The position numbers and the translations under genes were made by a program. 64,000 bases of DNA from Candidatus Melainabacteria bacterium. GTDB lineage: Bacteria; Cyanobacteriota; Vampirovibrionia; Obscuribacterales; Obscuribacteraceae. The stretch covers positions 248,001 through 312,000 of the forward strand of contig QKMZ01000002.1 of the NCBI GenBank assembly GCA_003242885.1. The letters run 5' to 3'. Every line of letters begins with the position of its first letter. Position 1 is the first letter of the stretch. A model generated the notes under the pieces. The model searched no databases. It had not been told where the DNA came from and saw only the letters and a list, made by a program, of their open reading frames with translations. Of the stretch, positions 26,001 through 33,671 are shown in pieces.

Positions 26001-26592
26001 TTGGTTTGACGCAGTGTTTGAGATGTTCATTAGAAATGGAAGTGATTAGCTCTTGTTTTGCGGCTTGCCGCCCATGCTCAGCAGTTTCCCTGTAAAAGTC
26101 AGCATCGAAAAGGAGCCGATCGAAGCAGTTGTAGAGTTCTACACTGACGGGCTCGCACGAATGGCACAGAACTGCAGCATGATGTTGTTTTAAAAACTTA
26201 ACAGGGGCCGCATAAGAGGGTCCATGAAAAACAGTGGGACGACCGCTCTTGAGAAACAGCGCCAATTCCGGCGGCCAATGTTTGCGAGTACGTGAGGCAA
26301 ACTTAGGCTCGAAACTCTGAGAGCAATACATGATGTCGGCTGCAGACAGTATCTCTTCTGTCTTTTCACGAGAAGACATTCCGACAAATCGAGCATCAAT
26401 AGAAGCGTTGCGATCGAATCCGAACTCTTCTCCAAAAATCAGCAGTGTCAGTCGACGATTGCGAATTTGCCAATTGACCTTGTCGAATGTCGAAAGCAAG
26501 CACTTCCATTCCCAATTGTCCTTGCCTGTGTTCGCGGCAGCAATTGTTATCGAGTTCTTTTCACTGTTTGTAATAGGCTCAGGCACTGGCAC
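25993..26592 (-). CDS. Half glycosyltransferase: C-terminal GT-B domain only (possible pseudogene)
   Basis: 199 residues from GTG at 26592, 3 bases after the stop of the methyltransferase gene. It matches only the C-terminal half of the paralogues at 29792-31054 and 31044-32333. SITIAAANTGKDNWEWKCLL corresponds to their TIGMAGQFYSNSEWENLL, and SGRPTVFHGPSYAAPVKFLK to their AGRPVFFHGPEYASPAKFLK. The ~230-residue acceptor-binding N-terminal half is absent, and I find no remnant of it upstream, where an intact methyltransferase lies. The FPSKLT element of the paralogues has become WPPELA. It is either a decayed remnant whose reading frame survived, or a retained partner subunit. The clean frame, coupling to the upstream gene and 8-base overlap with the next gene argue that it is still translated. 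Confidence 0.7.
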   Translation of the reverse strand: MPVPEPITNSEKNSITIAAANTGKDNWEWKCLLSTFDKVNWQIRNRRLTLLIFGEEFGFDRNASIDARFVGMSSREKTEEILSAADIMYCSQSFEPKFASRTRKHWPPELALFLKSGRPTVFHGPSYAAPVKFLKQHHAAVLCHSCEPVSVELYNCFDRLLFDADFYRETAEHGRQAAKQELITSISNEHLKHCVKPND

Positions 26593-26595
26593 AGC

Positions 26596-27588
26596 TCATT
26601 TTGTAAAAACAATAGAGCCTTCAATGAGGAGATCTTGTTTCATCTCCTCAGAGAAGAAATGGTCGTATCGCCCGATGATTTCCCATGCCCAGTTTGGTAG
26701 TGCATCCGGACATTTAAAACCGCCATATTGGCTGAGCGCCATCGTTGTCTGCTTCGTAAAGCATTCTGCGGTTTCGTGCAGCGGTCTGAATTGAACGCCT
26801 TTGGCGCCTGCATCCCTGGCAATTTTTTCAAAGTAGGTTTTGGTGAACATCCATTTGTCGTCCAATGTTTCCCACTTTTCTTCGAACCCAGGATATTGCG
26901 CCCTTTCCGTTCGTACGGCAATATCGAGAACCAGTCCTCGAAGAAATTCGAATGCTGGACCCGCCACCTTTTGCAGGCGGGCTTTTTCTAGAATATCCTC
27001 GTACGCCAGTCTCAAAACGGCATGCCCGTTTTCGAAGGGTTCTAGAAAAACGGCGTGTCCGCCCGGTTTTAGAACCTTGAGCGCGGTCTCGATGACCTTT
27101 TCCGGTTTGACCATGTGATGCAGTACCGCGCCACCAAAGACTATGTCTGCAAACGACTCCCCGAAGTAGTCGCGCTGAGCGTCCATGGCGACAGCCAGGC
27201 AGCGTTCTTTCAACTGCCGCTTCTCGGCTTCGCGATTGAGAATGGTCAGAAGATCCGGACTGATGTCTACGCAAATCATCCTCAATGATGGGAAGTGTTC
27301 CAATATCGGAATCACCGTGTTGCCAAAACCGCAGCCAAAGTCGATTGCGGTCCCCTGCGGTGAAATGCCGAAGGCTTTCAACTCTCGCTCAATCAATCCA
27401 AAAATATAGTCGTATTGCTGATATTTCTGAAAATACGATTCGCTCTTTTCGAGAAATTCCGCCGAGACGCCAAAGCGTGGCAACCCGACCTCCGGTTGTG
27501 GTGAGTAAACGGAGGCATAACGGGGCGCTTCGCACGCAAGATCGACAAGCGGCTCAGAAAAATATTGCTGGAAAAAAGTGGTGCTCAT
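26596..27588 (-). CDS. Class I SAM-dependent methyltransferase
   Basis: 330 residues. The Rossmann motif I is GTAIDFGCGFGNTVIPIL, followed by acidic motif II MICVDISPDLL. The post-II DIVFGGAVLHHMVKPEKVI and LKPGGHAVFLEPF are typical of Methyltransf_11/_25 proteins such as UbiE-like small-molecule enzymes. An N-terminal ~70-residue helical cap and a C-terminal ~110-residue extension probably form the substrate pocket. In this context O- or N-methylation of a sugar or of the glycan end is likely, but the acceptor is unknown. It starts 6 bases after the stop of the upstream methyltransferase gene and is followed 3 bases later by the half-glycosyltransferase gene. Confidence 0.85.
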   Translation of the reverse strand: MSTTFFQQYFSEPLVDLACEAPRYASVYSPQPEVGLPRFGVSAEFLEKSESYFQKYQQYDYIFGLIERELKAFGISPQGTAIDFGCGFGNTVIPILEHFPSLRMICVDISPDLLTILNREAEKRQLKERCLAVAMDAQRDYFGESFADIVFGGAVLHHMVKPEKVIETALKVLKPGGHAVFLEPFENGHAVLRLAYEDILEKARLQKVAGPAFEFLRGLVLDIAVRTERAQYPGFEEKWETLDDKWMFTKTYFEKIARDAGAKGVQFRPLHETAECFTKQTTMALSQYGGFKCPDALPNWAWEIIGRYDHFFSEEMKQDLLIEGSIVFTK

Positions 27589-27594
27589 TGATAA

Positions 27595-28323
27595 TCAAAC
27601 GGTTTTTCTGAAAAGAGCAGTGCATCCGAACAAACCATAGAAGTCGAAATTCGGGTCGCATAAAAGGGCGTCATTCGCGCCTTTGTAGACCCCGTAAACA
27701 TGCTCCGGATCAGTGTTGGCCGGGTCGTTGTAATCGTGAAACAGGCAAAACCCACCGCTCTTCAAAAGTCGTTTCACTCTCATCGCCGCTTCGTATGTAG
27801 CTTCGTACCCGTGCCAGTGATCGATGAAAATGAAGCCGTACGACTTGCCTTGCGCAATGGCTTTGTCCATGAATTCCGTGGCGTCTAGAATGTTGAATTT
27901 AACCGGCGCTCTGCCGGTTTTGGAAGCAACATTTTTTTGCGCCTTGGCGTTGGCGTCCTTGTCGATGTCTACGGTTTCAAACACGATTTCTTTCTTTGAA
28001 TCGAAGATTGCTTGTGCGATGATGCTTGTTGAAAGCCCGCAATACGTGCCCAGTTCGAGGATATCATCGGCGGTGAAGTAAGCGAGCTCGTAGAGCTTTT
28101 GGGCATCACCTTGCTGAAGATAGCCTTCAATGCCAATATCAATACAAACGTTGATTCCTTTATGACCGGTTGGGCAATTGGAATAATACTTGTGGTTTTC
28201 GTTTATATAGCTGCCTGAAAACGCATAGGTTGGCTTGTAAGGAGTCGGTTTCTTACCCAATTCACTCAACCCCAAGAAACTATCCGGATAGCGAATGGTT
28301 TCAAGCATAGTTGCGACGGTCAT
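27595..28323 (-). CDS. Class I SAM-dependent methyltransferase (Methyltransf_24/CmcI-like)
   Basis: 242 residues. The SAM motif is DDILELGTYCGLSTSIIAQA, with VFETVDIDKDA as motif II. FIDHWHGYEATYEAAMRVK then LLKSGGFCLFHDYNDP has an acidic/His set often seen in metal-dependent O-methyltransferases of the CmcI and rhamnosyl-O-methyltransferase groups. It would methylate a hydroxyl of a sugar in the glycan. The ATG has GAGG five bases upstream on the minus strand, and a candidate promoter with a perfect TATAAT lies 57-84 bases upstream. It heads a four-gene operon with the second methyltransferase, the half glycosyltransferase and a GT4. Confidence 0.82.
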   Translation of the reverse strand: MTVATMLETIRYPDSFLGLSELGKKPTPYKPTYAFSGSYINENHKYYSNCPTGHKGINVCIDIGIEGYLQQGDAQKLYELAYFTADDILELGTYCGLSTSIIAQAIFDSKKEIVFETVDIDKDANAKAQKNVASKTGRAPVKFNILDATEFMDKAIAQGKSYGFIFIDHWHGYEATYEAAMRVKRLLKSGGFCLFHDYNDPANTDPEHVYGVYKGANDALLCDPNFDFYGLFGCTALFRKTV

Positions 28324-28379
28324 TTTATCCTCACTCTTGCCGGCTGAATGGCGTGGCTGGCTGGTTATAAGAGATCGGC

Positions 28380-28407
28380 ATTATAGAGCCAACTAACCTA
28401 CTGTCGC
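28380..28407 (-). promoter_or_regulatory. Candidate sigma-70 promoter for the methyltransferase operon
   Basis: On the minus strand, GCGACA (28402-28407; four of six matches to TTGACA) is followed after 16 bases by a perfect TATAAT (28380-28385). The -10 lies 57 bases upstream of the ATG at 28323, in the 208-base gap between the GT4 gene at 28532 and the methyltransferase gene. No other feature was seen in that gap. Confidence 0.45.
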
Positions 28408-28531
28408 CGCGCTGTTCGGCTAATCTATGGTAATGCAGCGCTGCTGACAGAGTGGCTGTTTTCTTTAAACGGCAAGCAATTCGAGCTTTCTTGGAATTTC
28501 TTAATCGTGTTGGGCGCGTGTCTGCGGCTGC

Positions 28532-29788
28532 CTACACAGGCTTTTGGGCTGTAGATTTTACTTTTCCGGAATCGCTCAAGACCGTCTCGTACAATCTTTC
28601 CATGCGATCTACGTGAAGCGAAAAGTCGTAGTTTTGCACGGCGATGTTTCTTGCTTCTGCTCCTAATGTCTGGCGTGCTCTTGCATCCATCAGAAGATGC
28701 TTCATTGCTGAGACTAGTTCTTCGACTCTTGGCGCGACAGCTAACGCGCCGTTAGGGGCGAAAGTCACTTCCGGTAAGGCTGTTCCCTCGAAGACGATTG
28801 ACGGTTTTGCGCACGCCATGGCCTCGATTGCCATCATGCCGAAGGATTCGGCAGTCGATGGCATGAGAAACAGGTCGCACGCGCGCAGCGTTTCGACAAA
28901 AATGCCAGGTTCTTTGAGCCATCCGACCTCGATGATTTGATAGCGTCCTAAGAATTTGTCGAAGTGCCCCTTTTGGTTGAAGGCGAGAATGGTTATGGGG
29001 ATGTCGAGATCGAGATGGTCAAAAGCTTCTTGGATGTAGTCGAGTCCTTTGAAGTCATTTGCGTTTGCGCGTAATCCGATCACTACATTGTCTTTTGGAA
29101 TACCAAGCTTTGCCTTGCAGGCCTCGGTGTCGCCGGGGCAGAAAATCGTAGTATCGATTCCAAATGGAATGTGATGAAGGCGAAAGTTCGACATGAGAGG
29201 ACTTTCTTCCGCCATCTTCATCATCCACTTTGAAGCCAGCACGATATCGATCCGAGAAGCTTGGTAAAGATTCTTTTTTACTTTCCAGAGAAATGCTGTG
29301 TTGTCTTTTTGGAGCGGAAACAGAATATTCAAGTCCGGGCATGCACCACAGCCGATTTTCCAGCGTTCGCATGCAAACGGGTGCACGCAGTGTCCTGTCA
29401 TTGCCCACGGGTCGTGCAGTGTCCACACACTGGGCTTCATTCTCGTTAGCATTGGCAATGCGCCAAGCGAGAAATATCCTGTGTGAATGAGATGGTAGTG
29501 AACTAAATCTGCCTGCTGGAACTGTCGTCGCATTGGAAAGTCCAGGACAAACGGATACAACAGCGACTGAAGGTTGTTGTTGTATTCAATCCTGCGGATT
29601 TTCTCTTGCAGTCGTGCCGACTTAACTGTCTGAATCTGCGTGGTGTCGGGATCGTTTCCCGTTTTTAACCAGACCAGATGATGCGATTCATAGCCTCGTA
29701 CTTTCAGCTGCTTATGGAGATCCTGTCCGTTGAATCTTGCTCCTTCTTCGTCTGTGGAGCCGACTTGTAAAATACTGCTATGTGTCAT
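28532..29788 (-). CDS. Glycosyltransferase family 4, paralogue of the gene at 24756-26000
   Basis: 418 residues. It aligns end to end with the GT4 at 24756-26000: GARFNGQDLHKQL, VHYHLIHTGYFSLGALPML, LHDPWAMTGHC, the CVHPFACERWKIGCGACPD cysteine cluster, IPFGIDTTIFCPGD and LMPSTAESFGMMAIEAMACAKP (E-x7-E donor site). The VFEGTALPEVTFAPNGALAV segment is nearly identical in both. The enzyme is a retaining GT-B glycosyltransferase probably acting on the cytoplasmic lipid-linked chain. The two copies are separated by the methyltransferase operon, so duplication preceded or accompanied insertion of those genes. It starts 3 bases after the stop of the GT-B gene upstream. Confidence 0.88.
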   Translation of the reverse strand: MTHSSILQVGSTDEEGARFNGQDLHKQLKVRGYESHHLVWLKTGNDPDTTQIQTVKSARLQEKIRRIEYNNNLQSLLYPFVLDFPMRRQFQQADLVHYHLIHTGYFSLGALPMLTRMKPSVWTLHDPWAMTGHCVHPFACERWKIGCGACPDLNILFPLQKDNTAFLWKVKKNLYQASRIDIVLASKWMMKMAEESPLMSNFRLHHIPFGIDTTIFCPGDTEACKAKLGIPKDNVVIGLRANANDFKGLDYIQEAFDHLDLDIPITILAFNQKGHFDKFLGRYQIIEVGWLKEPGIFVETLRACDLFLMPSTAESFGMMAIEAMACAKPSIVFEGTALPEVTFAPNGALAVAPRVEELVSAMKHLLMDARARQTLGAEARNIAVQNYDFSLHVDRMERLYETVLSDSGKVKSTAQKPV

Positions 29789-29791
29789 GCT

Positions 29792-31054
29792 TCACTTCAA
29801 ATCTTCGCTGCGCAAAGAAAGAAACTCCGCGAAGTTTTTTCGCATTGTGCTCAATGTCAGATGTTCATGGAATGCTTTCGAACCATTCTCAGCTAATTGT
29901 TTGTAAAGATCCGGATTGGATGCCAGTTTTTCCAATTCGTTGTAGATACTGGATCGAGCTAAATCATGGCAAAGCACACCAGCATTATGCTGCTTCAAAA
30001 ACTTCGCTGGTGACGCGTATTCTGGTCCATGAAAGAAGACCGGCCGTCCCGCCGCCAAATACGTAGTCAATTTTGACGGAAAGCTCAGGCTCGCTTCTTC
30101 CTTGAAAATAGGGTCGAACCAATATGCGCAGTAAAGTATATCGAGTTGTGAGAGAACCTCGATTGTTTCCGCCTGGTTCCTCCAACCCAAGTATTCGACA
30201 TTCATGGGCGTATTCGAGCTAAGTGAAAGGTTGCGGCCAAGCACCTTCACTTTTACATGGCGATTGCCGATTTTCCAGTTGGCGTGCTTGAAGGTGAGCA
30301 GCAGGTTCTCCCATTCGGAATTGGAATAAAATTGACCTGCCATGCCTATGGTCAGCTCGTCTTCCCTGTTCACTTTTGTTGCAGGGGATTTTGCAAGTGC
30401 CGCATCAAGACTAGGTATGACCGGAATTGCGCGGCAACCGTAGAGGCGCTCGTAATCTTCTGCCATCGCCCATGAGGCTGCCGCCAATCGATGAGACTTG
30501 CTCATTGCAGATGCAAAATCAGCAAGAATGAGCTTTTGCGACCAACTATCTACTTTATTCGCGCGCAGCCACCAGGTCGGTGGGTCCCAGACTTGCGTCA
30601 ATAGAGGAACATTCATCAGGTCCGCCACTTGGTTGGCAAGCCTAATCATTGTCTGCCCCTGCACCACGCACCAGACGGCATCGGCTGCGGATTTCTTGCC
30701 AAATTCCGCAGCTTGTCTGGCAATTCGGCTGACAGTAATTTTGTCTGTGTACCTTTCTGCAAAAAAGCTTTCCAGCGCGCCTAACCTGCCAGGAAAGTGT
30801 CTCGGCTTGTGTTCTTTGGGTTTGGAAACAGTCACAGAAGTGATTTCTTTGTGAGTTACTTCCGGATCGAGTTCTCTGTTGAGAACGGTGAAACAGCTGA
30901 TTGACCCTTCCGGTAAGAACGAGCACAATTGATCGAGAACCAGTCCGGCTGTGAAGTTGCGGCACGGGGGAATATCAGTCAGCAAAAGAAATTTCTTGCT
31001 CTTTCCTTTTACTTCCGGGGTGTCCAATGTTTTCTCTTTAAGCTCACTGGGCAT
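29792..31054 (-). CDS. GT-B glycosyltransferase, member of a four-copy local family
   Basis: 420 residues from the second ATG (31054), which has TAGGA upstream at good spacing; ATG at 31060 is the alternative. The N-terminal domain starts KKFLLLTDIPPCRNFTAGLVL. LTQVWDPPTWWLRANKVD is a family signature shared with the next paralogue (AQVWDPPGWWLRDNNVD). The C-terminal donor domain has LTIGMAGQFYSNSEWENLL, LDILYCAYWFDP, LSFPSKLTTYLAAGRPVFFHGP and YASPAKFLKQHNAGVLC. It is remotely GT4-like, and the sugar is unknown. The gene overlaps the upstream paralogue by 11 bases and precedes a GT4 gene by 3 bases, within a long minus-strand operon. Tandem duplication with the 31044 gene is evident. Confidence 0.8.
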   Translation of the reverse strand: MPSELKEKTLDTPEVKGKSKKFLLLTDIPPCRNFTAGLVLDQLCSFLPEGSISCFTVLNRELDPEVTHKEITSVTVSKPKEHKPRHFPGRLGALESFFAERYTDKITVSRIARQAAEFGKKSAADAVWCVVQGQTMIRLANQVADLMNVPLLTQVWDPPTWWLRANKVDSWSQKLILADFASAMSKSHRLAAASWAMAEDYERLYGCRAIPVIPSLDAALAKSPATKVNREDELTIGMAGQFYSNSEWENLLLTFKHANWKIGNRHVKVKVLGRNLSLSSNTPMNVEYLGWRNQAETIEVLSQLDILYCAYWFDPIFKEEASLSFPSKLTTYLAAGRPVFFHGPEYASPAKFLKQHNAGVLCHDLARSSIYNELEKLASNPDLYKQLAENGSKAFHEHLTLSTMRKNFAEFLSLRSEDLK

Positions 31055-32333
31055 TCTCATATCCTATTGCTTTCAAAAACTGTGCCTGCGTCCACTCCTC
31101 GGTGAGGTGTTTATGAAATGCTGCTGCGCCGTTGGCGGCAAGATCTCGATAAAGAGATGCATCGCTTACCAATGTTTTCAGTGCTTCGATAACTGATTTT
31201 TGATCCAGGTTGTTGCACTGCATGGCGGCATTGTTATCCTGCAAAAAGCGCGAAGGAGATGCGTATGTCGGACCGTGGAAAAGTACCGGTCTGCCGGAAG
31301 CAAGATAACTTGTGAGCTTTGATGGGAAACTCAAGCGAGCCTCAGTTTCATACTGCGGTGAAAACCAGTAGGGGCAATACAGAACATCGCAGCCAGAAAG
31401 TATCTCAATGGTTTCTTGTTGCGATCTCCAGCCGTAAAAGCGGATGTTTCTCTCGCCTGTGGCATTTATGCCAAAGATACGACCAAGCGCTCTAACTTCG
31501 ACGTGCCGTCCTTCGAGCATCCAGCCCGTTGACTCGAGCGCTTGCATGAGACAATTCCACTCTTGGCTGGAATACAATTGCCCGGCAAATCCAATCGTCA
31601 ACGTTGTGGAATCGTTTAGTCCTGTGCTTGGTTGATAAGCCCAATTTTGTGGCAGTCCAGGAATGACCGGAATCGCATTGCAGCCGTAGTCCTTTGTGTA
31701 TTGTTCTGCCATTGCCCATGAGGCGGCAGCCGTTGTGGTTTTCGAATTAGAGAGGACTTCAGCAAAATCTGATAGAACTTTCTTCCTGGAAAACTTGTCT
31801 ACATTATTGTCTCTAAGCCACCAACCCGGCGGATCCCAGACTTGCGCCACCATTGGTAGTGCCAGACGTTTTTGCAAAGCCAATGCCAGCCGTATCATCG
31901 TCTGTCCTTCGAGCGTGCACCAGATTGTCTCGGCACCAGTGCTTTCGGCAAACGAAATGAGTTCTTTTGCGATCCTTTCTGTGGCAAATTTTGCAGTGGC
32001 TTGTTCTTTTATGAACGATTCGATGACTCCCAGGTGTAATGGTAAGTGACGCAGCTGAGATTCGCTTGGCTTTTGCCGATGCATGTATGGAATCTCTTTC
32101 CATTCGGGGTGAATCTCTGAATCCAGGCCGGGCGTCAAAACCGCAAAACAGGATAGTTTGTCGGCAGGCAGTGCTCGGCACATCGAATGCAGCATCAATG
32201 CGCCTGTGTATTTTGAGCTGGGCGGAACTGAAGAAAGGAGCAGTACTTTTCGAAAAGTCCGTGGGATGGACGGCTCGATTACTCGGTCGGAAGTAATCTG
32301 AGTGATGTCTTCGATTGACGCTGTTTGGACCAT
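31044..32333 (-). CDS. GT-B glycosyltransferase, tandem paralogue of the gene at 29792-31054
   Basis: 429 residues from ATG at 32333; a GTG at 32372 would add 13 residues, and neither start has a strong ribosome-binding site. RKVLLLSSVPPSSKYTGALM opens the GT-B domain. VAQVWDPPGWWLRDNNVDKF, LTIGFAGQLYSSQEWNCLM, LYCPYWFSPQYETEARLSFP and SGRPVLFHGPTYASPSRFLQ match the neighbour and, more weakly, the gene at 50866. The N-terminal insert around IKEQATAKFATERIAKELI is helical. The role is presumably another retaining transfer in chain assembly. The two tandem copies differ in many positions, so they may have different acceptors or donors. Confidence 0.8.
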   Translation of the reverse strand: MVQTASIEDITQITSDRVIEPSIPRTFRKVLLLSSVPPSSKYTGALMLHSMCRALPADKLSCFAVLTPGLDSEIHPEWKEIPYMHRQKPSESQLRHLPLHLGVIESFIKEQATAKFATERIAKELISFAESTGAETIWCTLEGQTMIRLALALQKRLALPMVAQVWDPPGWWLRDNNVDKFSRKKVLSDFAEVLSNSKTTTAAASWAMAEQYTKDYGCNAIPVIPGLPQNWAYQPSTGLNDSTTLTIGFAGQLYSSQEWNCLMQALESTGWMLEGRHVEVRALGRIFGINATGERNIRFYGWRSQQETIEILSGCDVLYCPYWFSPQYETEARLSFPSKLTSYLASGRPVLFHGPTYASPSRFLQDNNAAMQCNNLDQKSVIEALKTLVSDASLYRDLAANGAAAFHKHLTEEWTQAQFLKAIGYENAQ

Positions 32334-32435
32334 TAGTTTCGAAAAAGTGTGAAAAATGGGCTTTACTGTCACTGAAAGGATAATTCTTTTATTGTCTCGA
32401 CGGATTTGCTGCAGTTAATAGTTTTAAACGTGGAA

Positions 32436-33602
32436 TCAGGGCGCCAGCCAGGATGGAACCTTGAGCAGGCGGCATACTTGGAAGAACAGCCAAGAGCAAA
32501 GAAGTGTCACAAGTGCAACGGAAAACACATATCCGAGTGTCAGAACCGAGCGATGTGCCTCCAAATCAAGAATCCACTTGAGCTGGGTTGAAATGTATGT
32601 AAGGAACAAAGGATGCACAAGGTAAACCGTGAAGCTTGCGGCGCTTACAGACTTTATGCAGCGATCTGCCCAACTTTCTATACCCTGACCTACTAATGTT
32701 TTGGCTGCCAGGAAAAGAATGGCGGAGTACACGATGATTTGCGGACTTGAATAATTGAACAGGGTTTCGTTGAGCGTCGGATTAGGCTGACTGAAAGTGA
32801 GTAAATATGTTCCTACGATAGTGATGGACAGGCAGCCTAATGCACTTAAAGCGAAGTAAACATACCGATTTTTAGGAATCTCGTAGTTCCGTAATGCGTG
32901 TCCTAGGATGAAATAGCCGGAAAAGCCTGTCGCTGTGACAAATATAAACGGTGGCAGGAAGCCGGTGAGGCTGCCGACAGTCGGTAATAAACTCGTTGCA
33001 AGAAGCCAAACTGCGAGGAAATAGAACACTTCCTGTTTACCTGATCCTCTCAAGAAAGCTTGCAGAATAGGCGTCGCGAGATAAAGTCCGATCAGATAGT
33101 AAAGATATTGCAGGTGATAACAGGCAGGTTGGTTTACCACTGTTTGCCAGTCAAGCTGAGCGCCTCTACTAAACCGCCAGCCGCAATATATGACCGTCCA
33201 CGCAATCAAAGGCGATCCCACTCGCCAAAGTCGACGTTGGAGAAAAGTGACTGGGGGCTCTTCTTTGCGGGATGACAGTAAAAGCATTCCACTAATCATC
33301 AAGAAGAGAGGGACGCACGAACGAGTTATGGAGTCGAGAATGCAGCCGACCCAGAAAAGTCCCTTCGCCGAAGTTGTAGTAGCAAACGGCGCAGAAGTAT
33401 GTAACAGAATCACCTGAATAATGGCGAAGCAGCGCAGAAAATCAACATAAAAGAAGTGTTCTTGTTTAGTTGCGTTCGGTGTATTAGCTGGGTGTAATAT
33501 TGGCTGGGCGAAGGTTGCGCCGGCGTTCTGCAGGCTTTCCGCGCTTTTCTTGGATGCGTCAGCGCTGGTTGCTTCTTCTCTGTCGGTGAGCGAAAGCGTC
33601 AT
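32436..33602 (-). CDS. Acyltransferase-3 family integral membrane O-acyltransferase (WecH/OatA-like)
   Basis: 388 residues from ATG at 33602; TTG at 33629 would add 9. After a ~50-residue polar N-terminal tail come about ten hydrophobic helices. The first carries YVDFLRCFAIIQVILLHTSA, with the R and the invariant His of the family. SITRSCVPLFLMISGMLLL is the second family block, and FTVYLVHPLFLTYI is the typical late helix. Such proteins move acetyl or similar groups across the membrane to glycan hydroxyls, as WecH does for enterobacterial common antigen. No SGNH domain is attached. Downstream in the operon are the tandem GT-B genes, and upstream the GT-C-like gene. Confidence 0.85.
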   Translation of the reverse strand: MTLSLTDREEATSADASKKSAESLQNAGATFAQPILHPANTPNATKQEHFFYVDFLRCFAIIQVILLHTSAPFATTTSAKGLFWVGCILDSITRSCVPLFLMISGMLLLSSRKEEPPVTFLQRRLWRVGSPLIAWTVIYCGWRFSRGAQLDWQTVVNQPACYHLQYLYYLIGLYLATPILQAFLRGSGKQEVFYFLAVWLLATSLLPTVGSLTGFLPPFIFVTATGFSGYFILGHALRNYEIPKNRYVYFALSALGCLSITIVGTYLLTFSQPNPTLNETLFNYSSPQIIVYSAILFLAAKTLVGQGIESWADRCIKSVSAASFTVYLVHPLFLTYISTQLKWILDLEAHRSVLTLGYVFSVALVTLLCSWLFFQVCRLLKVPSWLAP

Positions 33603-33671
33603 AAGGGTTGGATCATAGCGCCTTATCAAGCGCTCTTGTCCATTGTTGATTCTAGTTCATGTGAGTTCACG

